Shown here: in pieces, positions 7,832-16,355 of the stretch
Layout: each line of letters begins with the position of its first letter
Position numbering within the stretch: position 1 is the stretch's first letter
DNA from: Pelotomaculum terephthalicicum JT
GTDB taxonomy: Bacteria; Bacillota; Desulfotomaculia; Desulfotomaculales; Pelotomaculaceae
Direction: 5' to 3'
NCBI RefSeq assembly: GCF_022410535.1
Contig: NZ_JAKNBL010000004.1
Coordinates: 1 to 64,000, forward strand
Length of the DNA: 64,000 nucleotides
Notes under the pieces: generated by a model
The model's database searches: none
Seen by the model: the letters and a program-made list of their open reading frames with translations, nothing else
What the model was told of the DNA's origin: nothing
Translations under genes and position numbers: made by a program

Positions 7832-10800
7832 TTAGTCAAAAAGGCTGACTTGCTTGTATTGAGGCATTTTCTTTTGCGTAAAAGTCTTCTCTCTGATAAG
7901 CTGCTCTTCAGATATGTCGGCAGTAAAAGGAGATGGAGTACGGGACGTCAAAAGTATGAGCTCATCCCTTGCCCTGGTCATCCCGACATAGAAAAGCCGT
8001 CTCTCTTCGTCAATATCAAAGTCGGGGTTGCTGTTCCTTAGAGGAATCATGCCGTCGTTTACGCCGCAAATAAATACTATGGGAAATTCAAGACCTTTTG
8101 CCGCATGCATGGTCATTAACGAAACCGCCTCCGGAGAATAAACCTTGCTGCCGCTGCGGACAACATCACTTTCGCGGCCCAACACAAGGTTTTGCATAAA
8201 GGAAGACATTTTGTTATGCATAACAGACGAGTTTAAAAGCAGTTCCAGGCACCTGACGCCTGACATACTGTTGTCGTTAATCCAGGAATCTAAAATCTTC
8301 CACGGCTTTTCTTTATTGATCACAGGTTCATATTTCCTCAGCATTTCCATGAAATTTTGTGGTTTGCCCGGTTCATGCGGCGGCAGTTCAGTCCTTTCCA
8401 TAATCCTTATGAGGGATGGAACGCTTTTCTCACCTGCAACGTAGCTTTCCAGAACTTTTTGGTTCAGGTCTGCCGAATATATGTTTTTTGCTTTAAGGTA
8501 TAACAATAGGGAAGCGATATCCCCGGGGTTGAGCAAAAACCTGAAAAACGCCATCGCCTCACGGACCAACTTATCTGCGAGAAACTCGTCCCGTCCCACG
8601 ACCACATACTGGATACCCTCTTTTAAAAAGCACTGCTCCACAATTTCCGCCTGGCGATTGGTGCGGTATAATACGACAATATCGGAAAATCCTCTTGGTT
8701 GGTTTGCCGCAGGCCTTTTTCTGCGGGGTGCCGACAGTGTCTGTGTGTCAAGCATATCGATACCGCCAACCATACGGTTTATCTCCTTTGCCACAAACAG
8801 TGCCTCCGAAAATTCATCCTTGGTTTCTATGAGACGTACCTTTGCCCCGCTTTCCCTTTTTGCGTCGAGGGAACAGGCGCGCCCCCCCGCGGCTTTCTTT
8901 GAGATTACCGATTCGGCACTAATGATTATCTCGGGTGTTGAGCGGTAATTCCAAGTCAGCCGGACTTGCCGGAGGTCGGGGAAATCTGCTTTAAACCTTT
9001 CAAAATAACGGAAATCCGAGCCCCTGAAACCATAAATGGACTGGTCGGGGTCACCTATAATAAAAATACTCCCGCTTTTCTCACCCCATTTTTTGATCAA
9101 GCGGTATTGAATCCCGTTTATATCCTGGAACTCATCCACCAGCAGGTATGAGAAAGAGTTTGCCAGGCTCCTCTCTGATATACTTTCTGTGTTTGCAGAC
9201 TCAAACCGCTTGAGCACTTCAAGCAGAATATCGTCATAGTCCATTACACCGTAACGTTCAAGCTGTGCGCAATATAAAGCGTATACCTCTGCCGGAACAT
9301 CCGTTTTTTGCTGATCTCCTGCCGGCGCAACACCGCTTTTAATCAGCGATATTCTTCTCATGACATCCCTTGGAGAAATTTTCAACTGCATGTCCTTTAA
9401 TATTTCTTCGATTATTGAAACGGCATTATATTCATCAATAATAGTTTTGTTATTCTTGCCTCTCCACTTGGACAAAATTTGCAGGCATATGGAGTGAAAT
9501 GTTCCTATTGTCATTGCACCTGCCGTCCGCTTGTTCCCGAAATGCTTCTCCAGACGGACGCGCATCTCGTTTGCCGCCTTGTTGGTAAAAGTAACGGCGG
9601 TTACCTGCGAGGGATCTATACCGCATTTCTCAACAAGGTAGGCGATACGGCATACCAGTGTTTTGGTTTTTCCGGTTCCAGGACCGGCGATTACCGCAAT
9701 TGCCGGGCTGGCGGATGAAACGGCTTCCCACTGCTCTCGGTTCAACCCGTAGGGAAAGCCTGAAGGAACGGTTTTAATAGTGTCCCCGCCGTTATCAGGC
9801 GGATAGGTATCTGCTAAAACCGGCGCCGGTTCCGCTTCATTTGCCGAAACCTTTATGTCCTCAATAGTTTTGGGTATATCGTTAAAAAAGCACAACTGGC
9901 CGGAAAGCATGTCTATCTCGCTTTTATCCATTATTTTGATTCTGCCGTATTCCCCGTCAAATCCGGGTTGTATCTCAACCTTGCCGCACCTCAGCCTGCG
10001 GATGCCTTCAGCTATGCATGGCCCTGCCGCCAGCTCAATATCGTTCAGCGGCGCCTCACGCAGTATAAACAACTCCGGTCCGAGGTTCCGAATAAGGTCA
10101 TCGTACTTTTTCTTTACCTTCATACTGGCAGCGGTATAACCTATTGAGGCGGCTACCACCTCATGAAGCGGAACAAGGCTTTCAAAATGCTTTGCCGCCG
10201 GTGGTACGAACCCTTCTTCCCTGTCTGCAAGGGCTTCAACCCGGTGCAGCACTCCGACTGTGATCCTGCCGCCGCATACAGGGCATACGCCTCCCGCTGC
10301 TTTTGTATCCGCAGGCTTCCAGCACACCTTGCATGCCCTGTGCCCGTCATAGTGGTATTTGCCTTCCTCCGGGAAAAACTCCATCGTGCCGTGAAATTTC
10401 TTTGTGCTGCGGCTTTTTAAAGCATCCAACACGCCCTGATAAGAAAGCACGGTATCAAAGATATTTGCTTCTCTGCCCAGATTGGCCGGGGAATGCGCAT
10501 CCGAGTTGGAAACCAGCGTGAAGTCATCCAGCGCGGAAAGGCGCCAGTTCATGGGCGGGTCCGAGGAAAGGCCCGTTTCCAGCGCATAGATATAGCCTGC
10601 GAGGTCCCCGAAACACTCCATAATGTCGTCAAAGCCGGAATAGGCGCCGTACAGTGAGAAATGCGGGGTCCATATGTGAGCAGGTATAAATATGGCCTCC
10701 GGGCACATATCAAGCACTATTTCCAGCAGATCCCTGCTGTCAAGGCCCAATATCGGCCTGCCGTCAGAATGCAAATTGCCTATGGCCTCAAGCCGGTGTG

Positions 10801-11155
10801 ATATTGATTCGGCATGTTCCAGGCCGGGTAGTATGATCAGGTTGTGAACCTTTCTTACTCTTCCGTTTTTTTTGTATATTGAGCTGATCTCGCCGGAAAC
10901 AATGAATTGAGGTTTAAAATCTGCTCCCGCGACTTTATCCTCTTTGCGGAAATCATTCTTAAGGGTATAAAGGCCTTCTCCCGAGGGGACAAGCTTCTCC
11001 TTTAATTCCTCACGCCAGGCCGGATGAGTGAAATCACCCGTGCCAATAACGCCGATCCCTTTACGCCGCGCCCAAAATTCAAGCACTTCAGGTACGCAAT
11101 CCCTGCTTGTAGCTCTTGAGTATTTTGAATGTATATGAAAATCAGTTATAAACAT
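7832..11155 (-). CDS. PHP/EndoQ-like nuclease fused to UvrD-type helicase
   Basis: A 1107-residue fusion. Residues 1-390 are a PHP-fold metal nuclease of the endonuclease Q type. They carry FHIHSKYSRA (H8, H10), further metal residues around H104, H160 and SDAH (218-221), and a zinc-finger pair CKVC (275-278) and CPVC (291-294). Residues 465-1100 are an SF1A helicase with Walker A AGPGTGKT (490-497), VDEFQD, GDPDQSIYGFRGSD, a second lobe with MTMHAAKGLE, and VGMTRARDEL. EndoQ nicks DNA 5' of deaminated or abasic bases, and the helicase would then unwind from the nick. Residues 400-465 form a linker. There is no neighbouring repair gene. The activity is inferred from the families. Confidence 0.88.
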   Translation of the reverse strand: MFITDFHIHSKYSRATSRDCVPEVLEFWARRKGIGVIGTGDFTHPAWREELKEKLVPSGEGLYTLKNDFRKEDKVAGADFKPQFIVSGEISSIYKKNGRVRKVHNLIILPGLEHAESISHRLEAIGNLHSDGRPILGLDSRDLLEIVLDMCPEAIFIPAHIWTPHFSLYGAYSGFDDIMECFGDLAGYIYALETGLSSDPPMNWRLSALDDFTLVSNSDAHSPANLGREANIFDTVLSYQGVLDALKSRSTKKFHGTMEFFPEEGKYHYDGHRACKVCWKPADTKAAGGVCPVCGGRITVGVLHRVEALADREEGFVPPAAKHFESLVPLHEVVAASIGYTAASMKVKKKYDDLIRNLGPELFILREAPLNDIELAAGPCIAEGIRRLRCGKVEIQPGFDGEYGRIKIMDKSEIDMLSGQLCFFNDIPKTIEDIKVSANEAEPAPVLADTYPPDNGGDTIKTVPSGFPYGLNREQWEAVSSASPAIAVIAGPGTGKTKTLVCRIAYLVEKCGIDPSQVTAVTFTNKAANEMRVRLEKHFGNKRTAGAMTIGTFHSICLQILSKWRGKNNKTIIDEYNAVSIIEEILKDMQLKISPRDVMRRISLIKSGVAPAGDQQKTDVPAEVYALYCAQLERYGVMDYDDILLEVLKRFESANTESISERSLANSFSYLLVDEFQDINGIQYRLIKKWGEKSGSIFIIGDPDQSIYGFRGSDFRYFERFKADFPDLRQVRLTWNYRSTPEIIISAESVISKKAAGGRACSLDAKRESGAKVRLIETKDEFSEALFVAKEINRMVGGIDMLDTQTLSAPRRKRPAANQPRGFSDIVVLYRTNRQAEIVEQCFLKEGIQYVVVGRDEFLADKLVREAMAFFRFLLNPGDIASLLLYLKAKNIYSADLNQKVLESYVAGEKSVPSLIRIMERTELPPHEPGKPQNFMEMLRKYEPVINKEKPWKILDSWINDNSMSGVRCLELLLNSSVMHNKMSSFMQNLVLGRESDVVRSGSKVYSPEAVSLMTMHAAKGLEFPIVFICGVNDGMIPLRNSNPDFDIDEERRLFYVGMTRARDELILLTSRTPSPFTADISEEQLIREKTFTQKKMPQYKQVSLFD

Positions 11156-11392
11156 TTAATTACACCTGCTTTTTATAATTTATAAAAAGCTTTATTTCCA
11201 TTTTTATCATGTAATAACAAGTAATACCACAGTTTTTATTACATTTATCCAGATTTACCCTCTTTATTTTGCCACTTTTTTGCATAGACATCAACCCTGT
11301 CTCTTAACAATGACATAAACAGATACGTAATACTCCAGTTGCCCATTGCCTGAATCGGGTTGCTCCGATCTGCAACTAGATATTACAGTATC

Positions 11393-11589
11393 TTGTATTA
11401 TAAATATAGTTCGTGCTATTCTATATCAGACATACCTTCAGGAATCCCAGGAAGGCCCCCCGCGAAAATCATTCAGGCTGCTGTTGCCAGGAACGATAGG
11501 AGAAGACAATTACTGTTTATGCGGTACTAGCGGTTGTTGTATTAGTTGTTATTTTCACCGATCGTATGTGGCGGAAAAAAGGCACTTGA
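11393..11589 (+). pseudogene. decayed small membrane protein remnant
   Basis: Two overlapping frames together give a protein-like sequence. One ends in PPAKIIQAAVARNDRR, and the other continues with a hydrophobic helix (VYAVLAVVVLVVIF) and a basic tail DRMWRKKGT before TGA at 11587. A single frameshift near 11500 would join them, and a TAG sits directly before the second part. No family is recognised and the true start is not visible. The rest of the 11156-11660 interval shows no gene that can be supported. Confidence 0.35.
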
Positions 11590-11660
11590 TTAAGCATGAA
11601 GCGGTGAAACCTCACTTCATACGCTCAAGATGGCCGTCGACGATCAACTCCGGATTCATG

Positions 11661-12104
11661 CTAATCTATTTCTATTTTTTTAAGAACCTCATATATGTTA
11701 AGATCGCCTAGAACATGCCCATCCTTATCTACCACTGCTGCCTCCTCAACATTTTTATCCAGCATTAATTGGAAAGCCTCTTCTAAAGACTGATCTATGT
11801 CAACAACAATGGCAGGCCCCATAATATTTTCTGCAACTAAATCGGGAGAAATATATTGAAAAAGTGTATTTACAGAATATGGTTTATTTCCGGTCAATGC
11901 TTTTTTTATAGCTACATAATTCATAATTTTTCTTAGAGTTATCCTCCCGACAATTTGTTTATAATCATCTATAACATAAGCACATCGACAAATGGGCACC
12001 TTCTGCATTATAAACTTTTTATGAATAGATTTTATTTTCTCATTTTTATGCACAAGAATAGGTTCCACCATAAAATTCTTGAAAACATCGGAAATTGTAA
12101 TCAT
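11661..12104 (-). CDS. CBS-domain pair protein
   Basis: A cytoplasmic protein of 147 residues built from two CBS motifs, which together form a Bateman module that usually binds adenine nucleotides. The first repeat ends in GRITLRKIMN and the second in AAVVDKDGHVLGDLNIYEVL. The start chosen is ATG at 12104 (MITISDVF). A longer frame to 12218 has a hydrophobic, poorly conserved N-terminus and no better ribosome binding site, while GGGGG lies about 12 bases upstream of the chosen ATG. It is divergent from the XRE/DUF1538/P-II operon, so it may sense energy state for the same system. That link is inference from position only. Confidence 0.8.
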   Translation of the reverse strand: MITISDVFKNFMVEPILVHKNEKIKSIHKKFIMQKVPICRCAYVIDDYKQIVGRITLRKIMNYVAIKKALTGNKPYSVNTLFQYISPDLVAENIMGPAIVVDIDQSLEEAFQLMLDKNVEEAAVVDKDGHVLGDLNIYEVLKKIEID

Positions 12105-12374
12105 TATTATTAACAACCCCCAATCCAAATGAAAAAAGTAGTTGTCAGCAGCAAAAAACCGGTCAACCACTTTTTTATACTTAAGTATATTTACTGCACA
12201 AAAGATAAATCCCTCCATTTTTCTTTAAATATACATAATAACAGTTCTTTATTCTGACCATTGAAATCATTGTTTATTGAACTCATCGTCACCAAAAACC
12301 TAATTATTGTTCCCTATCGTTTACATTCGTGTTATAATTTTTTTAACAGCAAAAAAAAGAGGTGTATTACTTTA

Positions 12375-12719
12375 ATGAGTATGTTGGGAAAATATATTGC
12401 TGACCAGAGAACGACAAAAAATCTTTCTATGCGAAAACTGGCTAATCTTGCCAAAATAAGCCATACTGAAATACACCGCCTGGAAGCCGGCGAAAGAAAA
12501 AACCCCTCGCCCTTTGTCCTGAAATCTATTGCCCATGCCCTAGATTTAAATTTCGAGGATATTATGGAGGCGGCAGGATATACAGATAATTTTTTATCTG
12601 CTTCAGTTTCACCGGTAAGTTTACCTGGAATTGAAGAGCTGGATGAAAAAGAACTGGAAGAGGTGAGAGACTTCATAGATTTTTTACGTAGCAAAAAGAG
12701 GTTAAAAAATATAACTTGA
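12375..12719 (+). CDS. XRE-family helix-turn-helix regulator
   Basis: A 114-residue DNA-binding protein with an N-terminal Cro/C1-type helix-turn-helix. Its core is RKLANLAKISHTEIHRLEAG, and a short acidic C-terminal helix rich in Glu (LDEKELEEVRDFIDFL) is probably for dimerisation. ATG at 12375 is preceded by AGAGGTG at good distance. It is the first gene of a three-gene run with the DUF1538 membrane protein (13 bases on) and the P-II protein, so it likely controls that operon and perhaps the divergent CBS gene. Confidence 0.88.
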   Translation: MSMLGKYIADQRTTKNLSMRKLANLAKISHTEIHRLEAGERKNPSPFVLKSIAHALDLNFEDIMEAAGYTDNFLSASVSPVSLPGIEELDEKELEEVRDFIDFLRSKKRLKNIT

Positions 12720-12732
12720 AAGGAAGTTGCAT

Positions 12733-14241
12733 TTGAATATACTTTTTGAGAAATTCAAAGAAGTAATATTTTCCGTCCTGCCCATCACAGTTATTGTTTT
12801 GGTATTACATTTTACCCTTACTAATCTGGAAACACCCCAATTAATCAGATTTCTTTTCGGCGCTTTGCTCATAATTATCGGACTATCTATTTTTTTAGTT
12901 GGAGTAGACAAAGGAATCACTCCCATTGGCAATCTAATGGGAGCAACTCTCACGAAAACCAATAAAATATGGATCGTAGGCGTTGCCGGGCTCATTCTTG
13001 GTTTTTTTATTTCCATTGCCGAACCTGATTTGCATATCCTGGCGGGGCAAGTGGATTTTGTTACAGGCGGTGTGATACCAAAGTTTACCATTGTTGTCAT
13101 TGTATCTGTCGGTATAGCAGCACTCCTCACCCTGGGTTTAATAAGAATAGTTTATAATATACCTTTATATAAACTTCTAAGCATACTATATTTAATTGTT
13201 TTTGTTTTAGCTATCTTTACTTCACCAGAATTTCTCGCCATATCTTTTGATGCTTCTGGTGCCACCACCGGTGCCCTGACCGTTCCCTTTATTTTAGCCC
13301 TTGCCTTAGGTGTTTCCACATTAAAAAAGGATAGTAAGGCTTCCGAAAAAGACAGCTTCGGTTTAGTTGCTATTACATCTGTAGGTGCTATAATAGCTGT
13401 AATGGTGATGAATATTATCGCTGGAACAGATGAAATCTCAGGAAGCCTTGAATATAGCGCCTTTGAATCAGCTTCAATTATCGCACCATTTATTCATGAA
13501 CTGCCAATAATAGCGGGCGAAATTATTTTGGCACTGCTGCCTATCATAATCCTGTTTATAGTTTTTCAAAAGATATCATTTAAACTGCCCCGAAGATCCA
13601 TTCATAAAATTATAAAAGGACTTGTGTATACATTTTTAGGGCTGGTCTTGTTTTTAGTTGGTGTAAACGCAGGTTTCATGGATGTGGGCAGTGTTATAGG
13701 ATACAGCGTAGCATCTCTGGAAAACAAGTCTTATGTGGTAATTATCGGATTTGTTCTGGGTTTGGTAACCATATTAGCCGAGCCCGCCGTTCACGTACTA
13801 ACTCACCAGATAGAAGAGGTTACAAGCGGATATGTCAAAAGAAAAGTGGTATTAGTAGCTTTATCTATTGGAGTTGGTGCAGCAATTGCCCTGTCCATGG
13901 TCAGAATAATCATTACCGAGGTACAATTATGGCATTATCTATTACCGGGATATATAATCGCCATTGCCATGAGTTATTTTGTACCAAAGCTATTTGTAGG
14001 AATTGCCTTCGATTCCGGAGGTGTTGCTTCCGGGCCTATGACAGCAGCTTTTATCTTGGCTTTTGCCCAAGGTGTGGCGGAAGCAATTGAAGGAGCAGAT
14101 GTTTTAAGAGAAGGATTTGGCATGATTGCAATGGTAGCTTTAACGCCATTAATTGCTTTACAAACCTTGGGTTTTATTTTTAAAATAAAGTCCGCCAAAG
14201 GAGGAATGGAAGCTGATGGAGCTACAGAATTGTCCCGATAA
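12733..14241 (+). CDS. DUF1538 family membrane protein (internally duplicated)
   Basis: An integral membrane protein of about 500 residues made of two homologous halves. Each half carries an FLVGV motif followed by GxxxG-rich helices, then AEPDLHIL in the first and AEPAVHVL in the second. These are followed by AISFDASGATTGALTVPFIL in the first half and IAFDSGGVASGPMTAAFIL in the second. The duplicated layout and the polar pore-like motifs suggest a transporter. The family is DUF1538 by recognition of these repeats, and its substrate is unknown. TTG at 12733 is preferred over TTG at 12727 because AGGAAG ends only one base before the latter. The 3' end overlaps the P-II gene by 26 bases. Confidence 0.85.
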   Translation: MNILFEKFKEVIFSVLPITVIVLVLHFTLTNLETPQLIRFLFGALLIIIGLSIFLVGVDKGITPIGNLMGATLTKTNKIWIVGVAGLILGFFISIAEPDLHILAGQVDFVTGGVIPKFTIVVIVSVGIAALLTLGLIRIVYNIPLYKLLSILYLIVFVLAIFTSPEFLAISFDASGATTGALTVPFILALALGVSTLKKDSKASEKDSFGLVAITSVGAIIAVMVMNIIAGTDEISGSLEYSAFESASIIAPFIHELPIIAGEIILALLPIIILFIVFQKISFKLPRRSIHKIIKGLVYTFLGLVLFLVGVNAGFMDVGSVIGYSVASLENKSYVVIIGFVLGLVTILAEPAVHVLTHQIEEVTSGYVKRKVVLVALSIGVGAAIALSMVRIIITEVQLWHYLLPGYIIAIAMSYFVPKLFVGIAFDSGGVASGPMTAAFILAFAQGVAEAIEGADVLREGFGMIAMVALTPLIALQTLGFIFKIKSAKGGMEADGATELSR

Positions 14242-14887
14242 AAAAGAATTTGAGCTGATTTGTATTATTGTAAATTTCGGCTTAGGAAGTAAAGCCATCA
14301 AGATTGCCAAAAAAAACGGAGTATCGGGAGGGACAGTTCTTTTAGGCAAAGGAACAATTAAGAACCGTTTTTTAGAGTTTCTGGAGTTAAATGACACAAG
14401 TAAAGAAATTGTCTTATTGATCGCTGACAAAACAACAGCTTACCAAGCTCTGACAATACTGAATAAAGAATTAGCTTTCCATAAACCCAATCATGGTATA
14501 GCTTTTACTATCTCTGTTGCCGACTTGCCGGGAAACAGAAGCTACCAATACCAAGATAATAAAGGAAAAAAAAGTGAGGGAAATACCATGTATCAGGCTA
14601 TTTTTACCATCGTAGATAGAGGAAATGCCGAAGATGTTATTGAGGCGGCAAATAAGGGTGGCGCTAGAGGAGGAACTATTATTAACGCAAGAGGTTCCGG
14701 GATTCATGAAACGCATACCCTGTTCTCCATGGCGATAGAGCCGGAAAAAGAACTGGTAGTGATAATAAGCAAGAAAGATCAAATAGATTCAATCGTTGCT
14801 TCGATTAGAGAGCATATTCATATTGATGCACCGGGAAAAGGGATCATATTTATCCTTGACGTAAACAAAACTTACGGTTTATTTTAA
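14216..14887 (+). CDS. tandem P-II-like signalling protein
   Basis: A 223-residue protein with two P-II/GlnB-like ferredoxin folds in one chain. The first is about residues 10-105 (ICIIVNFGLGSKAIKIAKKN, then GGTVLLGKGT). The second is about 120-220 (IFTIVDRGNAEDVIEAANKG, then GARGGTIINARGSG and IIFILDVNKTYGL). Canonical P-II proteins are trimers of single domains that bind ATP/ADP and 2-oxoglutarate and gate transporters such as AmtB. It starts inside the DUF1538 gene, with AAAGGAGG about 9 bases upstream. A role in gating that membrane protein is the obvious inference. The Tyr uridylylation T-loop is not recognisable. Confidence 0.85.
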   Translation: MELQNCPDKKEFELICIIVNFGLGSKAIKIAKKNGVSGGTVLLGKGTIKNRFLEFLELNDTSKEIVLLIADKTTAYQALTILNKELAFHKPNHGIAFTISVADLPGNRSYQYQDNKGKKSEGNTMYQAIFTIVDRGNAEDVIEAANKGGARGGTIINARGSGIHETHTLFSMAIEPEKELVVIISKKDQIDSIVASIREHIHIDAPGKGIIFILDVNKTYGLF

Positions 14888-15008
14888 TACTTTATATAAA
14901 GCCTATCGTTTAAATTATCCACACCATATTTCCTTCCAAGCGTTGTCAATAAAAACTTTTTACAAATAATACAGTCCTACTTATGCTGGCAACTTGGTTT
15001 ATAGGGAT

Positions 15009-15039
15009 GATGAAAGCCGCAATTTATGCGGCTTTCATC
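15009..15039. terminator. strong hairpin after the P-II gene, candidate terminator
   Basis: GATGAAAGCCGCA (15009-15021), five-base loop ATTTA, and TGCGGCTTTCATC (15027-15039) form a perfect 13-bp stem. It sits between the P-II gene and the convergent exporter gene, so it may end transcripts from both sides. The T-tract is short (GTTTA), so it could also act mainly as an mRNA end stabiliser. Confidence 0.6.
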
Positions 15040-15103
15040 GTTTAGCAAAATATAGCCAGCTTCAATTCGGCTGAACTGATGCTTGACGATTTTGCAATGC
15101 AAG

Positions 15104-16276
15104 TCAGGATTTCTTAACAGCTGGCTTAACCTTAGACTTCTCCTTCAACGCCAAGCTGCCATCCTTTACAACTTCATCTCCGGCTGACAGGCCGTCGGTA
15201 ATTTCAATGTTATTTTGATCGCTGATGCCGGTCTGCACGGGACGGTGGTAAACTTTTTTGTTGATCACAACCATGACTTCCTTCTGGCCGTCTCCGGTGG
15301 TGCGTACCGCCTCCCGGGGCAGCGTCAGTATATCCTGACGGCTCAGGGTTTCAATGGCAACTTTTACCTCATAGCCGGATTTCAGATTGGCCTGATCCGG
15401 CAAAGCAACGATTACCGGCACGCGGCGCTGCAAAATACCCAGGGCAGACTGTTTTTCCTCGGCGCGGGGATATATTTGCTTCACTTCACCCGTCAGCACT
15501 TTCTGACCCAGTACCGGAGCAGTAACGGCAACTTTTTGCCCCACTTTGACATCCGCCAGATCGTCACTTAAAATGTCGGCTTTAATCTCCAATTGTTCCG
15601 GAATAGCCACGCTGACCAGCAGAGTGCCGGCGGTTATTACCTGCTCCTGCTTGACCGGCAGGTTCAACACCATGCCGCCGACAGGACTCTTTACCACCAA
15701 CTGCTGCTCTTTGGCACCATATTGCTGCAGCAACTGATTCAGACCGTCGGCCTGCGCCAGGGCGGTGTCCAGCAGGGATTGCTGCTCGTTTAAACTTTGC
15801 TGTGTTGTTTCCACCTGCAGTTTGGCCTTGTCATAATCCGTCTTGGCGACGGCTCCCGCCTGAAAAAGTTCTTGCATACGGTCAAGATTCTGTTTGGCAT
15901 CGTTGAGTTCCAGTTGAATACGCTCCATAGCGGCCCGGGCGCCGTTGGCAGTGGTCTGGGATTGAGACAGTTGGGAGCGCGCCTCGCTAATTTGCGCTGC
16001 CAGGTCCAAATTTTCCAGCAAGACAAGGGTTTGCCCCTGATGAACCGGCTGGCCTGTTTCCACCGGCACTTGAACAACCCTGGCGCTTTGAGTGGCATGA
16101 ATGTCATAATCCGTCGCAGGCTGCACATAGCCACTATCTGTTACCGTACAAATAATGTTGCCCTGACTCGCCTGCACTGTTTCAACCTCCTGCCCGCCCC
16201 CGGCAACCGCCAACACGGCTATCACCAGGACGGTAAGGACTCCGGCCCCCAGGCAAAATTTTTTCTTACGCTTCAT
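15104..16276 (-). CDS. membrane fusion protein of an ABC exporter (HlyD/MacA-like)
   Basis: A periplasmic-adaptor type protein of 390 residues, here acting at the outer face of a Gram-positive membrane. An uncleaved N-terminal anchor (about residues 8-27) is followed by a lipoyl-like half motif (ATQSARVVQVPVETGQPVHQ) and an alpha-hairpin coiled coil rich in Gln/Glu (about 95-190). The second lipoyl half (VKSPVGGMVLNLPVK) and beta-barrel domains with DGLSAGDEVV come last. The ribosome binding site is GGAGG 8 bases before ATG. It is the last gene of a three-gene operon with the ABC ATPase and the FtsX-type permease. The substrate is unknown; MacAB-like systems export peptides, macrolides or lipids. 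Confidence 0.85.
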   Translation of the reverse strand: MKRKKKFCLGAGVLTVLVIAVLAVAGGGQEVETVQASQGNIICTVTDSGYVQPATDYDIHATQSARVVQVPVETGQPVHQGQTLVLLENLDLAAQISEARSQLSQSQTTANGARAAMERIQLELNDAKQNLDRMQELFQAGAVAKTDYDKAKLQVETTQQSLNEQQSLLDTALAQADGLNQLLQQYGAKEQQLVVKSPVGGMVLNLPVKQEQVITAGTLLVSVAIPEQLEIKADILSDDLADVKVGQKVAVTAPVLGQKVLTGEVKQIYPRAEEKQSALGILQRRVPVIVALPDQANLKSGYEVKVAIETLSRQDILTLPREAVRTTGDGQKEVMVVINKKVYHRPVQTGISDQNNIEITDGLSAGDEVVKDGSLALKEKSKVKPAVKKS

Positions 16277-16355
16277 AACTCAACCCCTCCGACATCTAAA
16301 GACTATAACACTTGTTTACTCCATGAGCCCGTAGGTAAGCACCATACCGGCGCAT

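Noticed and set aside
11346-11711. 121-residue plus-strand frame
   Set aside because: It lacks a ribosome binding site, overlaps the end of the CBS gene, and its composition is not protein-like; better coding signal is in the other two frames of the same strand.
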